A DNA stretch of 64,000 nt, taken from an uncultured Clostridium sp. (lineage in GTDB: Bacteria; Bacillota; Clostridia; Lachnospirales; Lachnospiraceae). Every line of letters begins with the position of its first letter. Position 1 is the stretch's first letter. The notes under the pieces are model-generated. The model saw only the letters and a program-made list of their open reading frames with translations, made no database searches and was not told where the DNA came from. The stretch is from positions 1-64,000 of the forward strand of contig CABVBU010000004.1 of NCBI GenBank assembly GCA_902496665.1, written 5' to 3'. This document shows positions 43,604 through 51,745 of the stretch, in pieces. The position numbers were made by a program, and so were the translations under genes.

Positions 43604-44617
43604 ATGAAACACCTTCTGCTGCTTGGAACGGGAGGAACCATCGCCTGCAAGAGAGGAGAAAACGGCCTGACACCGCTTCTTACCGGCGATGAATTGTTAT
43701 CTTATGTACCGGACGCGAAAAAATTCTGCGAGGTGGAGACGGTGCAGGTCTTAAACATCGACAGCACGAACATGCACCCGAAACACTGGCTGAAGCTCGC
43801 CCAGGTCCTGGAGGAGAATTACGACGATTACGACGGCTTCGTGATCTGCCACGGAACTGATACGATGGCATACACCGCCGCCGCTATGTCCTATCTCGTC
43901 CAGCACTCCAGCAAGCCCATCGTCATCACCGGTGCCCAGAAGCCCATCGACCTTGACGTGACGGATGCGAGAACGAACCTTCTTGACAGCCTGCGTTTTG
44001 CCGCCTCCGAACGTGCCCACGGCGTGACTATCGTATTTGACGGAAAAGTCATTGCGGGAACCCGCGGAAAGAAGGAGCGCAGCAAGAGCTACAACGCCTT
44101 CTCCAGCATCAACTTCCCGTACCTCGCCGTGATCCAGGACGAGCATATTTTATACTACATCGACGACAAGTGGCAGGACCGTGAGAGCGTCCGCTTCTAC
44201 CACGAGATGGACAGTCAGGTCAGCCTCTTAAAGCTGATCCCGTCCATGGATTCCAGCCTCCTCGACTATATGGCGGAGCACTATGACGCGGTCGTTATCG
44301 AGTCCTTCGGCGTCGGCGGACTCCCGTCCTATGAATCCGGTGACTTCTACAGCTCCATCGAAAAATGGATCTCCATGGGCAAGACTGTTGTCATGACCAC
44401 CCAGGTCACCCAGGAAGGCAGCAACATGTCCGTCTACGAAGTTGGTCAGAAGATCAAAAACGCCTTCGGCCTCATCGAGTCCTACGATATGACCCTGGAA
44501 GCCACCGTGACAAAGCTCATGTGGATCCTCGGCCAGACGAAAGACCATGATAAGGTGCGGGAGATGTTCTATGAGACCATCAATCATGATATTCTCTGGA
44601 ATACGGGGAGACGGTAA
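43604..44617 (+). CDS. L-asparaginase (type I, cytoplasmic)
   Basis: This 337-residue enzyme hydrolyses L-asparagine to aspartate and ammonia. It has both catalytic threonine motifs, LLGTGGTIACKR (Thr12) and VICHGTDTMAYTAAAMSYLV. It has no signal peptide, so it is cytoplasmic. The start at 43604 fits GAAAGGGG upstream and the motif position; a start 9 codons earlier is possible. A likely -10 (TATACT) is at about 43553. It ends at a bidirectional terminator shared with metA. Confidence 0.88.
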   Translation: MKHLLLLGTGGTIACKRGENGLTPLLTGDELLSYVPDAKKFCEVETVQVLNIDSTNMHPKHWLKLAQVLEENYDDYDGFVICHGTDTMAYTAAAMSYLVQHSSKPIVITGAQKPIDLDVTDARTNLLDSLRFAASERAHGVTIVFDGKVIAGTRGKKERSKSYNAFSSINFPYLAVIQDEHILYYIDDKWQDRESVRFYHEMDSQVSLLKLIPSMDSSLLDYMAEHYDAVVIESFGVGGLPSYESGDFYSSIEKWISMGKTVVMTTQVTQEGSNMSVYEVGQKIKNAFGLIESYDMTLEATVTKLMWILGQTKDHDKVREMFYETINHDILWNTGRR

Positions 44618-44630
44618 CATACGCCCAGCA

Positions 44631-44666
44631 AAAAGGCAGCCAGGTGATTTCTGGCTGCCTCTTATA
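44631..44666. terminator. Bidirectional terminator between asparaginase and metA
   Basis: GGCAGCCAG (44635-44643) and CTGGCTGCC (44651-44659) pair around GTGATTT. The minus-strand side ends in TTTTT, the plus side in TCTTAT. Confidence 0.85.
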
Positions 44667-44756
44667 TTCAGGGAATATCTAACATTTTTCTACTTTTGGG
44701 CAAGTATGATCCACAATTCCTTCGCTTGTTTTCTGTCTCTTTTCCAATCGTTCTTT

Positions 44757-45677
44757 TTACTCCGTATCCTCTTCCAACGTATACGGGGTAACCTGATATA
44801 CATAGTAGTTCAGCCAGTTCGTATACAGTGTGTTCGCCATATTTCTCCAGAGAAGCGGCGGAACCGAGAACGGGTCATCGTGCTCGTAGTAGTGGACCGG
44901 AAGCGCCGGATTTAAGCCTTTGTTAAGGTCGCGGTGATACTCGTTGTTTAAGGTCATACGGTCGTACTCCGGATGGCCCTGGACGAAGATCTGGCTGCCG
45001 TCCTGGTTCATGACAAGGAAGACGCCTGCCTCATCGGATTTAGCGAGGAGCCGGAGTTCCGGATGTTTTAAAATATCCTCCTCGCGGACTTCCGTGTAGC
45101 GGGAATGCGGACACTTAAAGTAATCATCAAAGCTTCTTAAGAGCGGAACACGCTTATCCAGCGCTTTCTGTGTATACACACCGGAAAGCTTTTCTTTTCT
45201 TAAGTGTTTCGGGATCCCGTAATGGTAATAGAGTCCCGCCTGGGCACCCCAGCAGAGGTGCATGGTGGAGGTCACATGGGTCTTGCTCCACTCCATGATC
45301 TGGGTCAGCTCTTCCCAGTAGTTGACCTCCTCAAACTCCATCAGTTCCACCGGTGCGCCGGTGATGATCATTCCGTCGAAATGTTTCTTCTTGATCTCCG
45401 GGAATGTCACATAAAACTTATTTAAGTGGCTGGCGGAGGTGTGGGTGGACTCATGGGTGGACATGGTCATGTACGTACACTCCACCTGCAGAGGCGTATT
45501 GGACAGAGCTCTTAAAAGCTGGGTCTCCGTGTCCTCCTTCAACGGCATGAGATTTAAGATCAGGATCTCTAACGGACGGATATCCTGGCTCTCCGCGCGG
45601 TCCTCGTCCATAATGAATACGTTTTCGCTCTCAAGGATCGCTCTTGCCGGCAATCCATTCTGTATTTTAATCGGCAT
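44757..45677 (-). CDS. metA: Homoserine O-acyltransferase (MetA family), predicted acetyl-CoA specific
   Basis: This 306-residue enzyme activates homoserine for methionine synthesis. The catalytic Cys142 is in MHLCWGAQAG and His in VQGHPEYD. Position 111 is Glu (ITGAPVELMEFEEV). In studied MetA enzymes Glu at this position goes with acetyl-CoA use and Gly with succinyl-CoA, so the product is probably O-acetylhomoserine. The start overlaps the 3' end of ligA by 11 bp; it is the last gene of the pseudouridine synthase-ligA-metA operon. I saw no SAM or T-box riboswitch. Confidence 0.92.
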   Translation of the reverse strand: MPIKIQNGLPARAILESENVFIMDEDRAESQDIRPLEILILNLMPLKEDTETQLLRALSNTPLQVECTYMTMSTHESTHTSASHLNKFYVTFPEIKKKHFDGMIITGAPVELMEFEEVNYWEELTQIMEWSKTHVTSTMHLCWGAQAGLYYHYGIPKHLRKEKLSGVYTQKALDKRVPLLRSFDDYFKCPHSRYTEVREEDILKHPELRLLAKSDEAGVFLVMNQDGSQIFVQGHPEYDRMTLNNEYHRDLNKGLNPALPVHYYEHDDPFSVPPLLWRNMANTLYTNWLNYYVYQVTPYTLEEDTE

Positions 45678-47637
45678 TGTTTTCTTCTCCTATCATCTTC
45701 AGAAAATCCTCTTCGGAAAGGATCGGAATGCCAAGCTCTCTTGCCTTCTTATTCTTTGACGAATTGGATGTCACATCGTTGTTGATCAGGTAACTGGTCT
45801 TCGCGGACACGGAACCGGCGGCTTTTCCGCCCAGGGATTCGATCTTCTCCTGAAGTTCCTTGCGGTTCGCAAAGTGCTCCACGGAGCCGGTGATCACGAA
45901 TGTCTTTCCGGCCAGCATCTGCTCCTCGCTTCTGGCTTCATTTGCGAAAGTCAGATCTGCCAGTAAATGATCCAGTATCTCATTATTCTTATCATTCTTA
46001 AAGTACGTCACCCAGGCATCCGCAAGCACACCGCCGATTCCGTCGATGGCGCACAGTTCCTCTGCGTCTGCCTTCCGCATGGCATCCAGGTCGAAATCGA
46101 AATGGCGGCAGATCACCTTCGCGTTTGCAAGGCCGATCCCCGCGATTCCGAGACCAAAGATCAGCCGCGGCAGTGTGGTGTGGGACGCAGTCTTTGCGGC
46201 CTCGATGAGGTTCTCGTAGGACTTCTCGCCGAATCCCTCCATCGTCACGATGGCATCCCGGTGGCGGTCCAGATGGAAGATATCATCGAATTCATGGATG
46301 AATCCAGCCGCGATGAACTTCTCAAGGGTCATCTCGGAGAGACCATCGATATTTAAAGCGTCCCTGCTCACAAACAGATCAAAGCTCTTGATCTTTTTCG
46401 CCTGACATTCCGGGTTCGTGCAGTAGAGGGACTTCACATCGTTCAGGCTGCGGATCTCCGTCTTTCCGCCGCAGACCGGACAGATCTTCGGGATATCCCG
46501 GACACCGCTTCTCGTGAGGTCATCCGCGATCTGCGGGATGATCATGTTCGCCTTGTAGACCGTGATCCGATCCCCGGCCCCAAGCTCCAGACCTTCCATG
46601 ATGCTGATGTTGTGGACGCTGGCCCGGCTCACCGTCGTTCCTTCCAGCTCCACGGGCTCAAACACGGCAACCGGGTTGATGAGTCCTGTTCGCGACGCGC
46701 TCCACTCGATATAGGAGAGCGTTGTCTCCTGGATCTCGTCAGCCCACTTGAAGGCGATGGAATCTCTAGGGAATTTCGCGGTGCGACCCAGGGACTGACC
46801 GTAGGCGATATCGTCATATAACAACACGAGACCGTCGGACGGGATATCGTAGTGCTCGATCTTTTCCGCGAATCCATGGACCGCCTCGGAAAGAGTCTCC
46901 GCGGTGACTTCCACGAATTCCACCGTCTCAAATCCAAGACTGGACAGCCATAAGAACTGCTCTTTTCTGGAATTCTTAAAGTCCACGCCGTCCGCCCGCA
47001 CCAGGGCAAATGCCATAAACCGGACATTTCTCGACGCTGTGATCCCGCTGTTTAACTGGCGGACGGAACCGCTGCAGAGATTTCGCGGATTCTTATATTT
47101 TGCGTCCACATCAGCGATGGAATCGTTCAGCTTTTCAAAATCAGAATAGCTGATCACCGCCTCACCGCGAAGGATCAGCTGGCCCTTGTAGGGGATCGTT
47201 GTCGGGACATTGATGAATGTCCGGGCATTCGGCGTGATGACCTCGCCGATCTCGCCGTTTCCCCGGGTGACTGCCTTTGCGAGAATGCCGTCCTCGTATG
47301 TCAGTACTACGGTAAGTCCGTCCATCTTCCAGGATAAAAGTCCCGTCTGTCCGCCGAGCCACTCCCGGAGCTCGTCGACGCTTTTCGTCTTATTTAAGGA
47401 AAGCATCGGCCGCTCATGGCGCTCTTTCGGGAGTTCGCTTAAGACCTCATATCCGACCTTCTGGGTCGGGCTTCCCGCAAACACGGTTCCCGTCTCCTGT
47501 TCCAGCTTCAGGAGCTCGTCGTAAAGCCTGTCATATTCGAAGTTGCTCATGATCTCGCGGCTCTCCTGGTAGTAGGCCTTCGCAGCCTCGGAGAGAAGCG
47601 GGATCAGCTCCTTCATCCTCTTGATCTTGTCGTCCAT
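45667..47637 (-). CDS. ligA: NAD+-dependent DNA ligase
   Basis: This 656-residue ligase has an Ia domain (YYQESREIMSNFEYDRLYDELLKLE) and the adenylation motif SWKMDGLTVVLTYEDG, with the nucleophilic Lys. The OB fold and zinc finger (CPVCGGKTEIRSL...YCTNPECQAKK, four Cys) are followed by HhH repeats and a C-terminal BRCT (LAGKTFVITGSVEHFANRKELQEKIESLGGKAAGSVSAKTSYLI). The adenylation motif is KMDG instead of the common KIDG/KLDG. The start lies 25 bp inside the upstream pseudouridine synthase gene. Confidence 0.94.
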   Translation of the reverse strand: MDDKIKRMKELIPLLSEAAKAYYQESREIMSNFEYDRLYDELLKLEQETGTVFAGSPTQKVGYEVLSELPKERHERPMLSLNKTKSVDELREWLGGQTGLLSWKMDGLTVVLTYEDGILAKAVTRGNGEIGEVITPNARTFINVPTTIPYKGQLILRGEAVISYSDFEKLNDSIADVDAKYKNPRNLCSGSVRQLNSGITASRNVRFMAFALVRADGVDFKNSRKEQFLWLSSLGFETVEFVEVTAETLSEAVHGFAEKIEHYDIPSDGLVLLYDDIAYGQSLGRTAKFPRDSIAFKWADEIQETTLSYIEWSASRTGLINPVAVFEPVELEGTTVSRASVHNISIMEGLELGAGDRITVYKANMIIPQIADDLTRSGVRDIPKICPVCGGKTEIRSLNDVKSLYCTNPECQAKKIKSFDLFVSRDALNIDGLSEMTLEKFIAAGFIHEFDDIFHLDRHRDAIVTMEGFGEKSYENLIEAAKTASHTTLPRLIFGLGIAGIGLANAKVICRHFDFDLDAMRKADAEELCAIDGIGGVLADAWVTYFKNDKNNEILDHLLADLTFANEARSEEQMLAGKTFVITGSVEHFANRKELQEKIESLGGKAAGSVSAKTSYLINNDVTSNSSKNKKARELGIPILSEEDFLKMIGEENNAD

Positions 47638-48626
47638 ATTTTATGCTCCTTGCGCTCCGGCGCACCCGGTTTCCAGCTCTCCGGGGATGCGGGGGCTTTC
47701 TTTTCCGGCTTTTTTTCACCGTCCTGACGGACATTTCTCCATACTTTTCCGGTTCCGGTCTTTTTCTCGAACGGCTTTCTCTCGTTATTTTTATCTGACG
47801 GCTTTCTTCCGCCAGGCTTTCCCTGATATCCGGAGCTTCCCGGCTTTCTTTCTCTCTTCGCCGGATCCGCAATCTTTCCAAGTTTTGCGGCTTCCCTCGC
47901 CGGAAGGTTTGTGGAACCTTCCACCATACGCATCAGATCACCCAGCTCTTTTTCCGTCAGTTCCCGGTATTCTCCGCGCTTTAATGTACCCAGCTGGAGA
48001 TTCATGATACGCACACGCTTTAAATTCATTACATGATAATCCAGCGCGCGGCACATTCGGCGGATCTGGCGGTTTAAGCCCTGGGTCAGGACGATATGGA
48101 AGGTGTGGCTTCCGGTCTTCCAGGCACGGCACGGCTTCGTGGTCACATCCAGGTCCTCGATCCGGACGCCCTCGCACATCTGTTTTAAAAATTCTTCCGT
48201 CACCGGATGGTTGACGGCTACCGCGTACTCTTTCTCATGGGCATTTCCGCCGCGGAGGATCTTGTTGACGATATCTCCCTGGTTTGTCATGAGGAGAAGT
48301 CCCTCGGAGTCCTTATCGAGACGTCCCACCGGGTAGATCCTCTGCGGATAATTCAAGAATTCCACGATGTTCTCCGCATGGTCCTTGTCCGAAGTCGTGC
48401 AGACGATCCCGCGCGGTTTATTTACGATCAGAAATACCGGCTTTTCCTTCTCCCCAACCGTCTTCCCGTCACAGACCACCTTCTGTCCCGGACGGATCTG
48501 CATTCCCATCACAGCGACTTCGCCGTCCACAAACACCTTTCCATCCTCAACGAGCCTGTCCGCCTCTCTCCTCGAGCAGACACCCGCGTCACTAAGATAC
48601 TTATTTAAACGAATTGTTCCTTCCAA
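47613..48626 (-). CDS. rRNA pseudouridine synthase (RsuA/RluB family)
   Basis: This 337-residue protein has an S4 RNA-binding domain (RLNKYLSDAGVCSRREADRLVEDGKVFVDG) followed by the synthase domain, with catalytic Asp in PVGRLDKDSEGLLLMTN. The last 95 residues are a Lys/Arg/Pro/Gly-rich, probably disordered tail. A TTG start at 48624-48626 is preferred: it has GGGAG 7 nt upstream and matches the family N-terminus, whereas the ATG at 48821 would run through the tRNA gene. First gene of the operon with ligA and metA. Confidence 0.88.
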   Translation of the reverse strand: MEGTIRLNKYLSDAGVCSRREADRLVEDGKVFVDGEVAVMGMQIRPGQKVVCDGKTVGEKEKPVFLIVNKPRGIVCTTSDKDHAENIVEFLNYPQRIYPVGRLDKDSEGLLLMTNQGDIVNKILRGGNAHEKEYAVAVNHPVTEEFLKQMCEGVRIEDLDVTTKPCRAWKTGSHTFHIVLTQGLNRQIRRMCRALDYHVMNLKRVRIMNLQLGTLKRGEYRELTEKELGDLMRMVEGSTNLPAREAAKLGKIADPAKRERKPGSSGYQGKPGGRKPSDKNNERKPFEKKTGTGKVWRNVRQDGEKKPEKKAPASPESWKPGAPERKEHKIWTTRSRG

Positions 48627-48792
48627 TCTGTTTCTCCCTTTTGTTCGTATTTCTTTAAAATTTGCCTTTGCGCCCATTATATCGTTTCTGGGGGGTGAAT
48701 GCAAGAAAAAACGCCTGTCAGTCCGGGACATTTCCCAGATCCGGCAGACGTTTTCCTGTCTCACTGCCCCGGTATCCCAGGGCATCAAAAAA

Positions 48793-48864
48793 TGCATCTG
48801 ATAGGAATCGAACCTACGCACGCGGCTCCGGAGGCCACTGCTCTATCCACTGAGCTACAGATGC
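48793..48864 (-). tRNA. tRNA-Arg (anticodon CCG)
   Basis: Minus-strand cloverleaf: acceptor GCATCTG/CAGATGC, D stem GCTC/GAGC, anticodon stem GTGGC/GCCGC with loop CTCCGGA (anticodon CCG, reads CGG), and T arm with GTTCGATTC. Discriminator A; CCA is not encoded. It lies between the C39-like peptidase gene and the pseudouridine synthase operon. Confidence 0.93.
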
Positions 48865-48949
48865 ATCTCTGATAGTATACAATAATTTTCTGATTCATGC
48901 AAGAGGATGCGAATTATTTTTTTGTATATTTTTTTCACTCAATTTTTCA

Positions 48950-49045
48950 GAAAAAAAAGCACGTGCCCTGGCTCATTCGGGCGTCCCCCGCAGTCGCCTG
49001 CGACAGCCTGCATCTTCGCGCGCGTGCGCGGCAGTTCCGGGATCA
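48950..49045 (+). repeat. GC-rich third repeat family, copy 2
   Basis: GTCGCCTGCGACA (48995-49007) plus CTTCGCGCGCGTGCG matches copy 1 at 19676-19758. An A-run and CGTGCCCTGGC lie before it. It contains an alternating CG stretch. It sits between the C39-like peptidase gene and the tRNA. Confidence 0.5.
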
Positions 49046-49083
49046 TATTTTTTACTTTTCCGGCTGCCGCGCTTTTCATGTTT

Positions 49084-49665
49084 TTAATGCTTTCTTGAAA
49101 ACAGATAGTAGGACGGAGTACGGTTTGCGCAGTCCTCCGCAAGGACTTTCAGGCTGCAATAAACAAAGCCATTCACGGCTCTCGCCTTTCCATCCCGGCC
49201 CGGCTCCTCATATTTTCCTTCCTTATAGGACGGATCCAGAATACACGCCTCATCGTCGTCGGCCGATACAACGAGGATGTAATGTCCTCCATGAGTGAAC
49301 ACTCCGGTATATCCTTCCCGGTCACCGCCGGAATTTGCGATGGCGAGCCCACCCTTTGCCAGATGCGCCTTCAGTTCGTTCAGATCACTCGTTTCCCCAT
49401 AATTCAGGTTAAACTTTTCCGCAACGACGGGTCCTAAGATCTTCAGGCTCGTTCCGATCTCACGGTTTGCACCAACCTCATTGGATAATTTCAGGCAGTC
49501 TGTGAGTTCATAGGTTGACAAAGTCAGCGCATCCACCATCATGCACAGGCAGCTCGGCCCGCAGCCTGCCGCAGCTACATTCCGCTTCTCCTCCGGCACT
49601 CCGCCGTGGTCTAAATTATGTTCATAGGGGATATCTCTATGTTCTAACTGGTTGATATATTTCAT
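49084..49665 (-). CDS. C39-like cysteine peptidase domain protein
   Basis: This 193-residue protein has the papain-like C39 layout: NVAAAGCGPSCLCMMVDAL (Cys35 nucleophile), GVFTHGGHYILVVSADDDEACILDP (His and the following Asp/Asn position). It has no signal peptide or transporter domain, so it is not a bacteriocin exporter; the role is unknown. The start at 49665 has AAGGAG 8 nt upstream. Single gene. Confidence 0.75.
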   Translation of the reverse strand: MKYINQLEHRDIPYEHNLDHGGVPEEKRNVAAAGCGPSCLCMMVDALTLSTYELTDCLKLSNEVGANREIGTSLKILGPVVAEKFNLNYGETSDLNELKAHLAKGGLAIANSGGDREGYTGVFTHGGHYILVVSADDDEACILDPSYKEGKYEEPGRDGKARAVNGFVYCSLKVLAEDCANRTPSYYLFSRKH

Positions 49666-49823
49666 TGTAACTGCTCCTTCCGATTGCCGCATGTACCATG
49701 CTTTTGATTTTCCTATCGTACCACCGGAATCTTAAAACAACAAGATGTATTTTTTATTTTCCGGTTGCTGCCTGCGCCTTTTGCGGATGATCACCGATTT
49801 TCCCCATAATCCGGCGCGCCTCA

Positions 49824-49852
49824 TTGATTTTTCTTCCCGATTCTGCTACAAT
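49824..49852 (+). promoter_or_regulatory. queA promoter
   Basis: TTGATT (49824-49829), 17 bp, TACAAT (49847-49852), 44 bp before the queA start. No preQ1 riboswitch fits in the remaining leader. Confidence 0.65.
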
Positions 49853-49896
49853 AGCATGGAACTTTTTGATAAGGATGCCAGACAGGAGATAGAGAA

Positions 49897-50922
49897 ATGA
49901 ATGTAACAGATTTTAACTTTGAACTGCCGCCGGAACTGATCGCGCAGGATCCGCTTGAGGACCGTTCTGCTTCCCGGCTGCTTGTATTAGATAAAAAGAC
50001 CGGAGAAATGGAACACCGTCATTTCCGCGATATTCTGCATTACCTGAAAAAAGGCGACTGCCTTGTTATCAATGATACAAAAGTTATCCCGGCGCGTCTC
50101 ATGGGACATAAGGTCGGAACAGATGCCGGAATCGAAGTTCTTCTTTTAAAGAGAAAATCCGACAATGTCTGGGAAACTCTTGTAAAACCGGGTAAAAAGA
50201 TGAAGGTCGGCGCAGAAGTATCCTTCGGTGACGGACTTTTAAAAGGAAAAGTCATCGATGTCGTCGATGAAGGAAACCGCCTGATCCAGTTCGAATATGA
50301 CGGGATCTTCGAGGAGATCCTCGATAAGCTTGGCCAGATGCCGCTGCCGCCGTACATCACGCACCAGTTAAAAGATAAGAACCGCTATCAGACTGTATAC
50401 GCAAAGCATGAGGGCTCCGCAGCTGCCCCGACAGCCGGTCTGCATTTCACAAAGGAGCTTTTACAGGAGATCGAGGACATGGGAGTTAAGATCGCTCATG
50501 TAACACTTCACGTAGGTCTCGGAACCTTCCGGCCGGTAAAAGTCGATACCATCGAAGATCATCACATGCACTCTGAATTCTATATCGTAGAGGAGTCCGA
50601 GGCAAAGAAGATCAACGATACCAAGGCAGACGGCGGTCGCGTGATCTGTGTCGGAACGACAAGCTGTCGTACCCTGGAATCCGCAACCGGCGATGACGGG
50701 ATCCTGAAAGCCGGAAGCGGCTGGACTGATATCTTTATCTATCCGGGATACAGGTTTAAGATTCTGGACTGCCTGATCACAAACTTCCACCTCCCGGAAT
50801 CCACTCTTGTTATGCTTGTATCGGCGCTTGCCGGACGGGAACACATTCTGAACGCATATCAGGAGGCGATCAAGGAGCGGTACCGGTTCTTTAGTTTTGG
50901 AGATGCGATGTTTATTCACTAA
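49897..50922 (+). CDS. queA: S-adenosylmethionine:tRNA ribosyltransferase-isomerase
   Basis: This 341-residue enzyme transfers the ribosyl part of SAM to preQ1-tRNA to make epoxyqueuosine. Family stretches: FNFELPPELIAQDPLEDRSASRLLVLDK, AAPTAGLHFTKELL, HVTLHVGLGTFRPVK, GTTSCRTLESA and ITNFHLPESTLVMLVSALAG. The start has CAGGAGATAGAGAA. It stands alone here, without tgt or queG, between a promoter and a terminator. Confidence 0.94.
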   Translation: MNVTDFNFELPPELIAQDPLEDRSASRLLVLDKKTGEMEHRHFRDILHYLKKGDCLVINDTKVIPARLMGHKVGTDAGIEVLLLKRKSDNVWETLVKPGKKMKVGAEVSFGDGLLKGKVIDVVDEGNRLIQFEYDGIFEEILDKLGQMPLPPYITHQLKDKNRYQTVYAKHEGSAAAPTAGLHFTKELLQEIEDMGVKIAHVTLHVGLGTFRPVKVDTIEDHHMHSEFYIVEESEAKKINDTKADGGRVICVGTTSCRTLESATGDDGILKAGSGWTDIFIYPGYRFKILDCLITNFHLPESTLVMLVSALAGREHILNAYQEAIKERYRFFSFGDAMFIH

Positions 50923-51000
50923 TTTGAATTTATATTCTGCATATGATGTAATGCCAATAGGCTAAAGAGATGTGACTCCTCTATTCGAGTAACAAATAGC

Positions 51001-51032
51001 AAAAACCCCGGTGTGGCTGCACCGGGGTTTTT
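51001..51032. terminator. Bidirectional terminator between queA and the cupin gene
   Basis: AAAAACCCCGGTG and CACCGGGGTTTTT form a perfect stem around a 6-nt loop, with T-runs on both strands. Confidence 0.92.
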
Positions 51033-51114
51033 GCTATCTTCCTGTCACCAGTATAGAAGGCGGTAACGTCTCTCATCATAGCATTTAAGATTGCTTAATT
51101 TATATACCCGAGTA

Positions 51115-51453
51115 TCAGTCTAACGGAAATACCACCGTAAGCAGCATCTTAAAATCCTCCTTCGCAAACACCGCATGCGGCTTCTTCGCCGGCATCACGA
51201 GAACATCTCCGGTCTTGCAGACATGCTCCACACCGTCTACGGTAAACTGGCCGACGCCCTCGATCACATGCACCATTGCATCGCCGATGGAATCGTGGGT
51301 GCTGATCTCCTCGCCTTTGGAGAATGCGAATAATGTCAGGCTGACCGCCTTGTTCTGGGCAAGAGTCTTGCTGACGATCTGACCCGGTTCTGCGTGAATC
51401 TGGTCCGCTAGATTTAAAACTGTTTCATGATCGATATTTTTGATAAAAGCCAT
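51115..51453 (-). CDS. Cupin domain protein
   Basis: This 112-residue single-domain cupin has a first motif SKGEEISTHDSIGDAMVHVIEGVGQFTVDG with metal ligands GEEISTHD, and a second motif GDVLVMPAKKPHAVFAKEDF with the His ligand. It is probably a small metal-binding protein; substrate unknown. The start at 51453 has AAAGGAAAAAG; a longer start gives a basic, unconserved leader. An imperfectly placed palindrome (51528-51541) lies upstream. Confidence 0.83.
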   Translation of the reverse strand: MAFIKNIDHETVLNLADQIHAEPGQIVSKTLAQNKAVSLTLFAFSKGEEISTHDSIGDAMVHVIEGVGQFTVDGVEHVCKTGDVLVMPAKKPHAVFAKEDFKMLLTVVFPLD

Positions 51454-51527
51454 TTTTCTTTTTCCTTTCCACCAGGATCTTCCCATGATCCATTTCTTTA
51501 TTTTACCACGATATTTCCCTTTTGTAT

Positions 51528-51541
51528 GTTGTAAATACAAC
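51528..51541. promoter_or_regulatory. Candidate operator palindrome
   Basis: GTTGTAAATACAAC is a perfect 6-2-6 palindrome, with a further TTGTA 5 bp away that extends the symmetry. It lies between the divergent cupin and DUF5688-like genes, in a place where a MarR- or TetR-type regulator could act. No regulator gene is adjacent. Confidence 0.35.
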
Positions 51542-51594
51542 TATTTTTTGCCTGCATGTCAATTTCAGGGGGCGATTCTTGTGAATCATCACGA

Positions 51595-51623
51595 TTGATT
51601 TTCGAACAGGATTTCGTTAGAAT
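51595..51623 (+). promoter_or_regulatory. Promoter of the DUF5688-like gene
   Basis: TTGATT (51595-51600), 17 bp, TAGAAT (51618-51623), leaving a leader of about 115 nt. Confidence 0.5.
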
Positions 51624-51745
51624 ACACCTATCCTTTCATTTTACATCCCGTGGCTGTCCGGCAGCCGCAAAAAACATTCTAATTTCTATTATTCAAGTCA
51701 TGAAAACAAATCTATCGATCTAAAAACACATCAGGAGGTATTACA

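Noticed and set aside
48627..48821. 65-codon N-terminal extension of the pseudouridine synthase
   Set aside because: It would run into the tRNA-Arg gene region and its residues are not family-like. The TTG at 48626 has the ribosome site and family start.
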